Positions 34,421 to 46,539 of a stretch of 64,000 nt of DNA are shown here, in pieces. Made by a program: the position numbers and the translations under genes. The stretch lies in assembly GCF_003576645.1 (NCBI RefSeq), contig NC_044919.1, forward strand, positions 25,479,450-25,543,449, in the 5' to 3' direction. This DNA is from Ipomoea triloba. Its lineage: Eukaryota; Streptophyta; Magnoliopsida; Solanales; Convolvulaceae. Below the pieces are notes generated by a model, which made no database searches, was not told where the DNA came from, and saw nothing but the letters and a program-made list of their open reading frames with translations. Each line of letters begins with the position of its first letter. The stretch's first letter is position 1.

Positions 34421-35534
34421 TCATTTCACATATACTATACTTCTATTTGAATTAAACTGAACCAACTTCAAACTATTGCCACTAGAAGGATAAACAAAAT
34501 ACCCATTGCCCACCATACTAGAAACAGATTCTTGCACAGAGGACTGCACTGTTGCCTTTGTATTCAACTCAACATACTTCGCATAACTCTTTCGCCCTCT
34601 TGCATGGTTACACTTCTTTTCCATTGTGCTAATCAACCATTTGTTGTGTTCACCTTTTGGCCTACTACGTGATGGATTTTGTATAACACCATGTGTGGGT
34701 TGTTCACCATCTTCACAAAAAATAGGACTAACTTCACCTTCAATTTTCCTCTTGGCATCCTCAAATACATCTTCACATGCTTTCCGAGCTTTACAATTAT
34801 CTTGGCTAGATAAAACCAACCGCTGAAACTTCCTACCCATTTGTATAACCCAAACTGATGAAGCAACACCAAAAACATTTGAGTAACAAACACTATCTAC
34901 TGTTTTGTCTTCAAGAACCTTTTTCGTTCATCTTTTAAGAATATACTTATCAGGGATTGTTGCATCACAATGAATATTTAAAATGCGAAGAAAATGAGAG
35001 CACAGAATACCCATCTCTGGAAACATCTTGCAACTACATGACATATCCAACCAAGTCCTTAACTATAAAACAAACCTCATGACGAATCAAATCAATATCA
35101 GGACGCCAAACATGATATTTGATTACTTCGCCACTAACCCCCACCAATTCTTGATGGCATGGAGAACCTTTCAAGAACTGTTCCTCAAATAGATAGTATA
35201 TCTCAATTGTGTAAACATCTCTAGCATGTGAAAGTAGCTTCACATAATTCATAGCCATTCTAGGCACACCTTGAGAACAACGAGCATCTTCACCACTCTC
35301 CCTACTCCTCCACTCAGAAACCACACTACCAAACAAATTTTAAAAAAAAATCACACAATCCAGCTGTTTTTGAAAGTCTTCTAGAAATCGAGTGATTAGT
35401 AGACTCACTCCTTTGTGAGGATAAAATACCACCAGAGAAATACTATTTGCTAAATGTAGGACACCACATCTCCCTAATATTATATAGTCTATCTAACCAA
35501 ACATTCTTATGAAAATTATACTCATTCGCCATCC
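34421..35534 (-). pseudogene. FAR1-related sequence (FRS) / Mutator-derived gene fragment
   Basis: Minus-strand reading begins after an acceptor-like T-rich CAG at about 35535. It gives WLDRLYNIREMWCPTFSK, then GGILSSQRSESTNHSI, then ARDVYTIEIYYLFEEQFLKG. A SWIM-type zinc finger follows (CSCKMFPEMGILCSH near 35045-35000), then DKYILKR and a C-terminal tail ending YVK at 34421. This is the C-terminal half of FAR1/FHY3-like proteins, transcription factors derived from Mutator transposases. It is broken by a stop after TFSK, a stop near NLFG, a frameshift just before the SWIM finger and a stop after YILKR. No N-terminal half is on this strand nearby. Confidence 0.75.
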
Positions 35535-36688
35535 TGAAAAAAAAAATAACATAAAACATGAATTTTAAAAAACAAAAAAAAAAATAGATAAAGCATAAAT
35601 CCAGCTGACCCCTACTAACAAATAGATAAAACATGAATTTTAGTACTGAGTTAATATCATATTTCTAAGTAGAGGGGGTGTGGGGTATGCCCAATAAATC
35701 CAGCTGACCCCTACTAACAAATAAAATTCCTAACTATGCCACAAAAGCAAACTGAAAACACAATAATAAATAAATAGATAAAGAAATAAATAAAGACTAT
35801 TATAAAAAGTGAACCCCTAAACTAAATTTAAAAAATTAAACCATAAATTTTAAAAGATGAACCATAAGTGCAATTAACTTTCACATTTAGTGTAATAAAA
35901 TGATATCATTATGTGTACTTGTATACTGTTATTGGATATACTTTATATTGTTAATATGTGCACTCTAAAGGCAAACCATAACCACTAGACTCTAAAGTGA
36001 ACTTCTAAACTAAATTTAAAAAGCTAAATTTAAATGGTGAACAATTTCACAACACCTATTTGTATCACGAGATGCACTCTATAGTGTTGTTAAGTGTATT
36101 CCATAGTGTTGTTATTTGGACTTAAAGTTCAAGTTATTTACACAAATGTCACTGTGTTTATCCATATCTCCATACTTTAAAATCGTCATATCTGTCCAGA
36201 TGGATGACTCTGGTTTGTTCATAGTTCTCTCATACACCTAAGTTCTTATTTAATCCAAATAATGTTTGTGAGTGATTTAAATCAATATGGGGTATACAAC
36301 TATACAAAAAAGTTCAACAAGTACCCTTAGCATAATTGTTCTAATTATGACTAGAGTAGATTAATTGAAAGGTAAGAGTTTAATTTTTTCTATGAACAAT
36401 ATTTTTAAATACTAATACAAATCCATTTAAACTAAAAATATCTAAATTTAAAAACATAATAAGTCTCAATCCAAGTTATATCATTGATTTACGTCCGTTT
36501 TTGTATTTTAATAATGGTATACATTTTACATTAAATGTTGTACACTTCAATTTTATTGGACAAAATGACAAAATTGTCCCTACTACATTCTTTTTAGACA
36601 AAATTACCCTTACACCATTCTAACTCTGTTAGTATTTAATTCTAACATTGATGACTCCATCATTATTACTATACACTTATATCTATCA
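35535..36688. other. AT-rich gap, no gene seen
   Basis: Short repeated phrase AATCCAGCTGACCCCTACTAACAAATA at about 35600 and 35697, and two related ACTAAATTTAAAAA...TTAAA blocks at about 35820 and 36005. Otherwise featureless. Confidence 0.5.
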
Positions 36689-37135
36689 TAGGAGTGAGCA
36701 TCGGTCGGTTTTCGGTTAATAATCGAAATAATCGAAATTTTAACTGAACCTTCATAACTGACCGAAAACCGACTGACCAACATTCATAACCGATATAACC
36801 AAAACCGACGGTTTTCGGTCGGTTTCGGTCAGTTAAATATAACCGAAATTTTTTTTAGTAAAATAGCGAAATTTATTTTATTTATTTGATTAATGCTAAA
36901 AGACTACATTATTAAGGGGAAAAAAATAATATCTTAGTATTTAAAATCAATTAAAATTAATGTCTTCAAGTACAATAGTAGTTTAGTGAGATAAAACTGA
37001 TAACCGACCGAAAAACAGAAATAACCAAATTTTTTGACCTTAATAACCGAAATCGAACTGAGAAACAAAATATTCGGTCGGTTCAGTTTTCGGTCGTCGG
37101 TTTTTCGGTCGGTCCGGTTTTTTTGCTCACCCATA
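36689..37135. mobile_element. hAT-like foldback element, 8-bp TSD ATCTATCA
   Basis: The ends are TAGGAGTGAGC and, complemented on the right, TATGGGTGAGC, with long GGTCGGTTTTCGGTT-rich inverted arms. Perfect 8-bp duplications ATCTATCA flank it (36681-36688, 37136-37143), the length typical of hAT transposition. 447 bp, no coding potential. Confidence 0.85.
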
Positions 37136-37578
37136 ATCTATCATATCTTTTTCCTATTATTTAATTATCACTTTACTAAAATCATTAATTATATGATTAA
37201 TTTAATTATTGATTATATTTTAATTAATTTTCTATGAATGGTAAATCATATGTGTGTGTAATGTGTATATAATACATGTATTATATTATTTGTGTATATA
37301 TAACTTGAACTATAATTTTTAATTATTTATATTTATCAATGTTTTAATATTTGACATAAATTTTTGTATATCGCACGTACAAAAAGGCTATGGAGTAGTA
37401 TTTAAATAAACTTGGGCAAGGGTGGGGCACTGGGTGGGAGTGGGGGTGGCGGGTTATGATTGTTGGTTTGCGGGTTACTGGGCCCACCCGTATAACCTAG
37501 GTACCCCCTACAAGCTAAGTAGATAGTGTTGGATCGGGCCGGGTTGAAGACTTTATGATATTCCCGTCTACAAACTCA

Positions 37579-38070
37579 TGGTTGAAAAATCGCTAGGCGC
37601 TCCTCGGGCGATTGGGGAGCGGCTAGCACCTAAGCAGGGATTAATCGGCGCCAAGGTGCCCACGTATTTTTTATTTTTTTTTTATTTTTCAAAAAATTTG
37701 TTCAAGTATTTTAATTTTTTAAAGTAATAATTATAAATTATATAATAGTTTAGTTAATACTAAAATATTAAATATTAACCTAAAAACTATCTAGAGTTTG
37801 TACAATTTAACGTTATTTCGCTCAAAACGATATTGTTTAGAGTAAAATAAGTCATTAACAAAAAAGAACAATAGTTAATTGGCTTACTAGGCAGTCTAGT
37901 CGGCCTAGGCGGTCAGCGCCTAAGCGGCCTAGGCAATACTTAGGCGGCCTAGGCGGTCTCCTAGCCAGCCAACCGCCTAAACTACCATTTAAGGTGATAC
38001 GCTAGGCGGTCTACTGGCACCTAGTACCTAGGCGGGAATTAATCGATGCCTAGGCGGGATTTTTGCAACA
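37579..38070. mobile_element. Foldback element with CCTAGGCGG arms
   Basis: The left end GTTGAAAAATCGCTAGGCGC and the complemented right end TGTTGCAAAAATCCCGCCTAGG are related. Inside, GCCTAGGCGG and GGATTAATCGGCGCC recur in both orientations. It is a MITE-like inverted-repeat element of about 490 bp. I could not find a convincing target duplication, so limits and superfamily are uncertain. Confidence 0.55.
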
Positions 38071-38593
38071 CTACTAAAAACTGGACCATAACCTATTGGA
38101 TTGGACGCATTTTGACATATCTAATTGCAAAGGTTATTGTATTGTAATTCTTTGATTTTAGGAAGTTTTAAATTTGTCACGAGTGTAATGCGTATTTTAT
38201 AAACTAATGACAATAAAAATCTTTTATTGTTTTGACCAAAAAAAAAAAAATTCTCGTAGAGTATATGGTATGTTATCATATTTTGTATTTATTAATTACT
38301 TAAGAATTGATCATTCATACTATAAATTAAAACTCCAAATTGATATAAGATTTATTACAAAAATTTGAACATTATCTTATTTTATTGGCCACACCATGAT
38401 AGGCACCATATAATAATTTGTGGCTATGGTGATCAAGATTGTAATATTATAAGCGGTTGAGATAAAATGATTTCACCCAAAAGGAAACAATGATGAGTTC
38501 CTTAGCAATGTTATATTCCTCCTAAATTAGTAAAGAATTCTCACATCACTGAAAATGCCAAATTGCAATTGGGTCAAAAGCACAATAAAGCAG

Positions 38594-39572
38594 CAGCCTA
38601 TGAGAAAAGGCCAGTGTGACAATAAACAAAGCGCAAATTCCTTTTTCCAAGTCAAGCTCAAGTCCAGATGTCCAGTTGATCTCTGTGATTTCCGCTACTC
38701 TCAATGTAGTGTGTAGACAAACCAATAAACCCTCTGCTACGCCGACTCCCTGTTCTCCGGCAATCGCCTCAGAGAAGACGGAATTGTCTTCAGGTATTTC
38801 ATTTTTTTGATGAATCTTGATCTTTGTTTGAGCGTTCCTTGAATTTCCGCCATGATTGATGGCAGTTTCTTGGGAAATTCTGTCAAGATTGCATGATCAT
38901 AGGGACATGGCATGCTTCAATCTGTGATCATGTTTGTGTATTCATGCGTGGGTGTGTGTTTGTGTCCGTAGAACCGGTTTTTGGTGATTCTGTACGGACA
39001 GGGTTGCTTAACCCTGTGAAATTGGGCAAAATTACCAAGGGTTCCTTTATTTTGTCTGGAATTTCACTTTTCTCTTGGTTGTTTTTGTTTAAGTTTGTGC
39101 TTTCATTTTCAGTGTTTAGCAAAACAGCATACATTTACTTAACTCTAGGATTTTAAGGGGTAAACAAGGAGAAACAGTTGTGTTTTTGGTGCATTTATTT
39201 CCTATGTGGGGATAACAACTTGAAATCTATTGAAGGAATGAGGTGTATAGATTATTTGCAATTGGACTCTTGGCTATCTCATTCTACTGACTATATTCAC
39301 TTCTTATCCATGCCAATGTGATGTAAGTTTGGCATATCATGAAGCATCTTTGTTCTTGTAATTGTTGGAATTTCAGTTTGAAGAACTAAGTAGACTTGGT
39401 ACATGTAGATTTTATTAACATTCGTGTGTCATTTTACTCCTGTAATCATCTTGTTGTGATCTTCATCATTTTGTAATAGTATACATGCCATTCATGCTCT
39501 CTGGTTAATGGTTTCTCCCCTCCTTTTACTTTCATTTACTTTCTTTGGGTAACTTTCTCACGTTAACAGCAG
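38594..39572 (+). other. Probable 5' UTR exon and intron of the F-box gene
   Basis: A less AT-rich block around 38600-38793 ends TCTTCAG|GTATTTC, a good donor. Sequence before the F-box start has TTAACAGCAG|GAGAAAG, a good acceptor (39569 or 39572). A leader intron of about 780 bp is inferred. The block has a short open frame but no recognisable protein. Confidence 0.4.
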
Positions 39573-39597
39573 GAGAAAGAGAGCTAAGCTTTTGCGA

Positions 39598-40821
39598 ATG
39601 GAAAAAGAGCCATATAAAAAGATAAAAAAGAGTGCATTTTTGGATGAAAAGAAAGGGGAGGTGGATGGTGGGTTAGAGATGGAAGCATCAACTCACAAAA
39701 CATGGATTCCTTTTGACCTGCTCTTCCATATATTTCTTCTACTTCCAGCTGAGTCACTTTGCAGGGTAAGCTTTGCTTGCAAGACATTGTTCAACATGAT
39801 TTCAAGTGCAAATTTCATTGAAGCTCATCTTCGCCAGTCTGAGACGGTCCTCCTAACTCTAAAGTCTGTTACTGAGGAGAACACATCCTTGCCTTTTGCA
39901 CGACAACCACATGCACAGAGTAGGAAGTTCTTTTTCCAATTCTGGGAATTGCATAGTGGCAAGAGCAGGAAAGTCTGTGTGCCATATTTGAAAAACATAG
40001 ATAGAATTTTAGCATCTTGTAACGGATTAGTATTGACCAAAATGAAAAAGAATGCAGGCTTAGCGGTTATAAATCCCAGTACTAGGAAGCACATACAACT
40101 TCCCCTTGGAACAATTGGTTTCCATCCAGATCTGTATGGGTTCATGCGTAGGCAGTTGATGGGCGGGTATAAAGTGGTACACTTATTCCGCGATAAATTC
40201 AATCACATTAGGTGTGAGATACTAAACCTGTCTACAAGGTCATGGCATGCGGTGGATGGACCATCTTCAACTTTTGGATCAATCATTTTTCATGCGCCTG
40301 TTTCAGCTATTGGAGCAATATATTGGCTTCCTGAAAGATCCGGGTGCAATCATATTGTGTCACTGGGATATGATGATGAGAAATTCCTTTCTATTCCTCT
40401 GCCAATCAGCAGCACCAAGAATGATCGCTTGATTGAGGTCGGAGGAGGGTTATTGAGTTTTGTTACTCATGCAACTATGCACTTGATTCAGGTATGGATT
40501 TTGAGGAGGGATGGTGTAGGTGGTGACAATTGGATAAAGCGTTATAGTATAAATAGGAACTATGATATTACCGGATTGATCCCGTTTTGCACTTCGGGCT
40601 GTGAGATGGTGTTCAATAGACACAGGAGAAACTTGTTATATGTTTACAATCTGGAAAGTGATGAGATGAAGGAGGTCAATCTTGACACTGAAACGATGGA
40701 TAGGGATGTTGAGCAAGATGATATGGAGTTTGAGGAAGAAGTAGATAACGGTGAAGAATTCTTGTTCTATATTCCTCATGTGAACTCCCTCATCTCTGGC
40801 AGTACTCCTCATCGTCAATAG
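39598..40821 (+). CDS. F-box protein
   Basis: 407 aa, intronless coding frame. Residues about 36-78 form an F-box (WIPFDLLFHIFLLLPAESL, then FACKTLFNMI), which would bind SKP1 and place the protein in an SCF ubiquitin ligase. The rest resembles the F-box-associated region of plant proteins: SCNGLVLTKM and INPSTRKHIQLP near 140-170, then beta-propeller-like repeats (SLGYDDEKFLSIPLP, FNRHRRNLLYVYNLES). The C-terminus is acidic (EQDDMEFEEEVDNGEE). The true ATG is 39598; the two codons before it start with TTG. The target is unknown. The neighbouring minus-strand PP1 inhibitor gene converges with it, about 2.3 kb away. Confidence 0.85.
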   Translation: MEKEPYKKIKKSAFLDEKKGEVDGGLEMEASTHKTWIPFDLLFHIFLLLPAESLCRVSFACKTLFNMISSANFIEAHLRQSETVLLTLKSVTEENTSLPFARQPHAQSRKFFFQFWELHSGKSRKVCVPYLKNIDRILASCNGLVLTKMKKNAGLAVINPSTRKHIQLPLGTIGFHPDLYGFMRRQLMGGYKVVHLFRDKFNHIRCEILNLSTRSWHAVDGPSSTFGSIIFHAPVSAIGAIYWLPERSGCNHIVSLGYDDEKFLSIPLPISSTKNDRLIEVGGGLLSFVTHATMHLIQVWILRRDGVGGDNWIKRYSINRNYDITGLIPFCTSGCEMVFNRHRRNLLYVYNLESDEMKEVNLDTETMDRDVEQDDMEFEEEVDNGEEFLFYIPHVNSLISGSTPHRQ

Positions 40822-43170
40822 GAGAAAAGGATACATTCAGCTGTGTCTATCTGTCTGTCTGTCTGCACTTTATTACAAGTATGCTGCTGTTACTTCTGAA
40901 TCTTGTTCCTCTGTAAATAATAATTTGCAACTAGTCTAGAATGCTTAGAACCCTAATTTAATTTTGATGCTGTTATATTAGTTTTCAACTTTTTTTTTTC
41001 TCCAATTGAAAGATAGGCAGGGAGCCCTGTATGGTGGATATTTATGGTACTGCTGATCATAACTATGGTTAATGCAATGTTATGTGGCCTCTACTAATGC
41101 TTATTACACCATTGAGATTTGAGAATGATTTCATTTCATCTCTGAATGTATATTATATTGGTGTTTGTACCTTCATACTTTAAGCTTTACTTAATAGTTT
41201 AATAGATGGATGCATTAGTGCCTTGACAATTTGAGCATTGTCAAGACGGTCGGACTTTCTAGGCGAGATGTTTCCAATTGCCTAGTTGACTAGGTGACTA
41301 TGCCAGGTCCAGCAGAGTGCACTGCCAGCATAATATATATATAGAGAGAGAGAGGGAGAGAGAGAGAGTTCTGGAAAGGATTTTTATTCCTCTTTTTTTT
41401 TTTTATCTGGACCGAACTCGGGTTAGGTGTCCCAAACTCGTCTCGCCCATTTTAGGCGAGGTGATCTCATTAGGCATTTGGTCTTTCATCAACTGGACAC
41501 CTTGATAACTTTAACAACCAAAGTTATCTTTTATGTAAAAGTGTGGTGAAAATTGGAAACAAAACATTTCTTGTACTATGGAAAACATAGCTGAATTCAG
41601 TGGTACAATACTTGAAGCTCATTGCTTCTCACTCCTCTTTCTATGCAGGAAACCAATTCTCCAGTCTTTTTTGGATGATGTGAGAAATGAAATTTTCTGC
41701 ATGTATTGCATTAGAAATTATTGTTATTATAATAGAAAAAATCATTGGTATTTAATTATTTCAGCACTGAAGTTCACACTCTAATCAATAGGTGTCTCCT
41801 TGTCTCTTCTGAACAGCAAAAAGAGCAGCCAACAAAAAAAAGGCAGAAATTATAAGCCATGGTTATATAGTGTAGCTAATTTGAAAGCCATAACCATTCC
41901 ATCATATACACAATGTTTGAGTTCTGACACAAAAATAACAGCAACTGTTATAGGGGTTCATTATAAGATGGACAAAGGGGCAATAGTAAGGCTGTGAGCC
42001 TGTGACTGTGAAAGCAAAGCTTAGGCTGATAAGAATAAGGTGGCTGGCCAGTCAATCACTTGAACAATAGACATGATAAACATCACCTTCTTGACAAGCA
42101 ATGTGTTTCAAAATGCCTAATTGAATGAATGAAATATATATTGAAACTAAAGTAGACTTCAATCTCATTCACTAGTTTCTAGCTATATTTCGTTGATTCC
42201 AAGCAAAATACCAACTGATTGTCCATATATATGCACACTATTCCAACAACTAGCAAGCAAAAATGCATCTACCAAAGTAGAAGTCATGTGTAAGTGTGTA
42301 ACATAACATTGTATAGCCTCCGGTATCCACAAATGCAACACACTTAAGCAACTCTTATATTACCTACCACATACTGATCACATAGAATGGTTAAGACTTA
42401 GGAGCATGACGGATGTATCACAAAATGAGATTACCTTTTATTTTTATTATCAAGTAGAAAACAATCTGTAATATTTCCCAAACCAAGAAGACCCACAACC
42501 TACTAATATCATCAACAAAAAACCACTATAACGAATATCACTAAACACAATCTAGGAAGGAAAGACAGATAAGAGTTCTCTGATAAATGTATGAATTTTG
42601 AGCCTTTTCAAAACTGCCAACACACTTATAAGCAACTGCCCTGAATGCTGATAATCAAACCATTATCTAAAAAGAGACTTTTTAGGCTCCCTTCAATATA
42701 CCCAAAAAACACCCTCAGAGGAATCCTCGTGAAAACACAATGATAAAACTTGAATTCTACCTGATTTAACTATGAAGAATCTGTGCATCATAGACAAATT
42801 TTCTATTCATTTTTTCAACTAAACACACAGACAAGTAATTAAGGTTCAAAATGCAATTTGGGTCTCAAAATGTCTCCAATTCTCCAAACCATCCATACAA
42901 ACTGCTATTCAGATTTAAAGATAATCATAATTCACAAACAAAAGAGACTAAATTATATTCGGAGTATCTGAATCCAGAAGAACTGAATTAAAAATTGCCA
43001 TAACATCAATTCATCATCTCCGATTACCGTCGGACCATACTCCGAATTTCTACACAAACATATTCCAAATCCTCTGAAATTCGGCAAAAAAATAAAAATA
43101 AAAACAAAAAATAGAAGCTCTTTCATTTTTGGCTATATCATAAATTTGTTACACTTACGATCTCCATCAA
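40822..43170. other. Intergenic region between F-box and PP1 inhibitor genes
   Basis: Contains a (TCTG)n tract just after the F-box stop, a (GA)n run at about 41342-41368, and TCTAGGCGAGATG/GTCTCGCCCATTTTAGGCGAG phrases at 41260-41465 that look like a decayed foldback element. No coding region was recognised. Confidence 0.5.
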
Positions 43171-43539
43171 TCAATGATCTCCGCAGTTACCGCAACCTCC
43201 ATGATCGTGATTGCGCTGATGATCATTCGAATGACCTTTGTTTTCATCCTCATCATCACTATAATCTTCGTCGAAAGGCTTGTCCTTGTGAAAAATACAG
43301 CATTTCTTAGAGCTTTTCCTATTGAGGAACTCGTTGTCGACCGTCCCTTCCTTCCAGGTCACCTTCTTCTTCTTCTTTGGCTTCAAGGTCAGAACTAGGG
43401 TTTCGTTCCGCGGCCGCTGATGAGAGGACGAGGACGACGAGGACGATGCGGCCTCAGGTTGGGAGGATGCTTCGTCTATGGTAATAGTCAAGGTGGCTGT
43501 TCCGGTGGCCGACGGTTGGAATTGCCTAATCGCTGTCGC

Positions 43540-43542
<3 letters not shown>
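43171..43542 (-). CDS. INH3: Type 1 protein phosphatase inhibitor 3 (PPP1R11-like)
   Basis: 123 aa, single exon. Residues 46-92 carry the family core: [20 protein letters not shown], then [18 protein letters not shown], then DKPFDE. KVTW at 60-63 is the RVxF-type docking motif for the PP1 catalytic subunit. The C-terminus is acidic, then His/Cys-rich ([12 protein letters not shown]), and the N-terminus is low complexity with a Ser run at 33-40. Such proteins bind and inhibit PP1, mainly in the nucleus. I start at ATG 43542, where family members begin. An upstream in-frame ATG at 43629 would add 29 residues, mostly an Arg-Glu repeat encoded by a GA microsatellite. Confidence 0.88.

Positions 43543-43577
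<35 letters not shown>
43543..43577 (-). repeat. (GA)n microsatellite in the INH3 5' leader
   Basis: A GA run on the gene's strand ends directly at the INH3 start codon. GA-rich leaders are common in plants and can influence transcription through GAGA-binding proteins. Its length would decide whether the upstream in-frame ATG stays in frame. Confidence 0.8.
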
Positions 43578-43852
43578 AATTCTCGGCGGTCTCAACGAAG
43601 AAAGGGCCAAATTTTCGCGGAATGGTCAATGGGGGTGACGTATGAATTGTTTTCTTGTTGATTTATAACCGCGTTTCAGTATAACCAAACAAATGAAACA
43701 ATGTGTGCTCTTAATCTTAATTTATATGTTATTTTATAGAATTATGAATAAGCTTATTGGCTGAAATTTTTTCAAACATTTTTCTTATTTACTTTTTATT
43801 TTAGTTTCCACGTTCTAAATTAGTTCTCGATGGATCTTAGCGTTGCACTGTG

Positions 43853-44050
43853 CTTATTTCTCAACACGCTTAATCACAGATTTCTTTGACTATCTCGTTG
43901 TCATATCCCACTGCACACTTAATAGTTCTTTGATTATGCTTATTTCTCAGCACGCTTAATTACAGATTTCTTTGACTATCTCGTTGTCATATCTCACTGC
44001 ACACTTAATCACAGTGTTCTTTGATTATCTGGTTGTCATATCTCACATAA
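43853..44050. repeat. About 84-bp tandem repeat
   Basis: The phrases CGCTTAATCACAGATTTCTTTG, ACTATCTCGTTGTCATATC and CACTGCACACTTAAT recur two to three times with about 84-base spacing. Non-coding. Confidence 0.7.
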
Positions 44051-44457
44051 AATTAATTGATGATAAATACGTGAACATTAAGCATTTAACCGCATCACTT
44101 CATTGTAAGCCACAACGTCACGTCTCGAATCAAGTAAGGCTTAACTCAGCCAACTTTACTTGACATATTTATTATTTATTGGTTAAATTAAATATTTTAA
44201 AAATATTTTTAAATTTAATTTTTAATAGTACTTCTAACATAATCACTAAATATATAAATTTTATATATTAATATTTAATTTAATATTATGAAATTTTGAA
44301 TTATAAATAACTTTGATTAATAAGAGTTTAAACCAAATATTTAAAGTGTGATGAATGCAGTAACAATTACTCTGTGTACCATAACATATTATAAATCTTT
44401 TGTTTTAATAAAACGAAAAAAAAAAAAAAAAAAACCTTTTTAAAAGGGAAATGTAAC

Positions 44458-45864
44458 TGTTACACACAAAATTTGCTAAATATGATTTTTTTTTAATATT
44501 AGTATATTTAAATAAATTTTTGATAATATTGATATTATCTAATTTGTTAGTTAGATAATACTCTGTATCAAAAGAGTTTGAACTTATCAAAACTCTTATA
44601 TCCTACAGCTATAAATAGGGGTTCTATTTTCTATGTATTCATCATAGGATAAATCATAGAAATAGCTTTGAAGCTTATTTAAAGATATGATCCTGAAAAT
44701 AAAAGCTCCATGATCTTGAAAGTAAAAGCCCCTTGAAGATTAAGCCACCTGAAATCATGAAACGTTCAAGATATCAATTGAATAATCGGAGGACCATCCT
44801 GAGATCTTGTACCCATACCCATATTGATACATACATGTAACCAAATTTGAATTCCAAAATATTATTCAAAATTTTGTGTTTACAGATTTTGGCACGCCCA
44901 GTGGGACAACTTTCCTCTAATCTCTTCATAGGCACATACATTTCAGCCGATATGGGAGCAAACCCTATATGAAATTTGAAATGGAAGAAGCTAAATGATA
45001 CTCCTTGGCACGAGTTAAAACGGTCTCATATCTATCAAGACTCCTTTGCACGAGTTAAAACGACCTCATAGACATCAAGGCTCCTTGGCACGAGTTAAAA
45101 CAACCTCATATCTTTCAAGATACACCTTGGCACGAGTTAAAAATGGACTCATATCTTTAATTATCGCCATATGAGCTGTAGTGTCGAGACTTCCTTGCAC
45201 TACATACTCTCGAGTGGTATATGCTCTCAAGTGGTGTACAAGCAAGTCTCAAGGGGGCATTTGTTGACACAGAATTTGTTAAATATGACTTTTTTTTAAT
45301 ATCAGTATATTTAAATAGATTTTGGATAAAATTGATATTATATAATTTGTTAATTAGATAATATCGAAAGAGTTTGAACTTATCAAAACTCTTATATTAC
45401 TCCTATAAATAGAAGTTCTATTTTCCATGTATTCATCGTAGGATAAATCACAAAAATAGCTTTGAACCTTATTTAGAGATCATGATCCTAAAAATAAAAA
45501 CCCCATGATCTTGAAAGTAAAAGCACATCCATGAAGATCAATGATCCTGCCAATTATGTTGATCTAAACCTCCAATTGAAGATCAAGTCATTTGAACCCG
45601 GAGGCCCTTCAAAAGAACAAACATATAAGTTACAAACATATAAGTTCTTCTTTGAAGATCAAGCCATTTGAAATTCAGATAGAGCGTTCAAGATATCAAT
45701 TGAAGAATTAGAGGACCATCCAAAGATCTTGTACCCATACCCATATTGATACATATATGTAACTAAATTTGAATTCCAAAATATTATTCAAAGTACCCAT
45801 ACCCAATACATATATGTAACTAAATTTGAATTCCAAAATATTATTCAAAATTTTTGTGTTTACA
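44458..45864 (+). mobile_element. TRIM-like non-autonomous LTR retrotransposon, TSD GTAAC
   Basis: The 5' LTR is 44458-44884 (TGTTACACAC...TGTTTACA). A tRNA-primer-like GATTTTGGCACGCCCAGTGG follows. The internal region is only 377 bp, with a polypurine CAAGGGGGCAT before the 3' LTR at 45262-45864 (TGTTGACACA...TGTTTACA). Perfect GTAAC duplications flank it (44453-44457, 45865-45869). The interior has four or five copies of CCTTGGCACGAGTTAAAACG and no coding. The 3' LTR is about 180 bp longer because of an inserted block and a local duplication of its last 60 bp. Confidence 0.88.
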
Positions 45865-45956
45865 GTAACATGAATTATGATTTAAATTTTGCTATTAAAA
45901 ATATATTTGATATAGCAATAGTACAACTAACACCAGTATCTGTTCATAACTACTTT

Positions 45957-46066
45957 CTCAACCTATTGAAGCACAAGAGTCAGTATTGACTCCACTGAGG
46001 CTCAAACCCACCACCTCCCGTATAAAGGGAAGGGTTTGATGTCACTGGACCACAAGGTCCTTGGCC
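45957..46066 (-). mobile_element. tRNA-derived SINE (copy 3)
   Basis: The minus strand reads GACCTTGTGGTCCAGTGAC (box A region), then GGTGGGTTTGAGCCTCAG (box B), ending GGTTGAG. It shares its layout with the other SINE copies. No obvious target duplication. Confidence 0.65.
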
Positions 46067-46411
46067 TGACACCTCCTATTTAGAAGGGTAACAGTGATGC
46101 CATCAGATAACAAGGTATTTGGCATTGGCATAAAACTGCAAATTTGCATTTATATACTCGAAGTGGCATGGCAGATATTGAAATTGTACTTGCAAGAAAT
46201 GGGCCAAAGACCTTGAATTTCTTAATAAATTAGAGCTAGCCCAAATAAATATTATCAGATAAATTGGATCATATTCTTAATTGGATTATGGATTAAGATG
46301 AGCCATTAGTACAGTTGGACCACAATATTAATTGGGCTTGCTAAGATGACATAATCAAATTATCTTATTTATATCCTTTCAAATTTAAATATTTTTAAAT
46401 GGGTCATGTCA

Positions 46412-46520
46412 ATGACCTTGTAGTCTAGTGGCACGAAGAGACTCTTCCATATGGAAGGTTATGGGATTGACCCTTAATGGGAGTGGTGTTGACTCTTTGT
46501 GCTTCAATATGTTGAGGTCA
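46412..46520 (+). mobile_element. tRNA-derived SINE (copy 4)
   Basis: Plus strand GACCTTGTAGTCTAGTGGC (box A TAGTCTAGTGG), then GGTTATGGGATTGACCC (box B region), GAGTGGTGTTGACTCTTTGT and GTTGAGGTC. Same family as copies 1-3, opposite orientation to copy 3. Confidence 0.65.
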
Positions 46521-46539
46521 GGTCGAGCCAATATAAGTA

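Noticed and set aside
34633..34893. Overlapping minus-strand open frames in 34.6-34.9 kb
   Set aside because: Out of frame with the FAR1-like reading, which explains the region better.
37579..38070. Target duplication for the CCTAGGCGG element
   Set aside because: Candidate flanks were compared but no convincing direct repeat was found, so none is claimed.
43174..43638. Plus-strand open frames opposite INH3
   Set aside because: Antisense shadows; the minus strand has the conserved family core.
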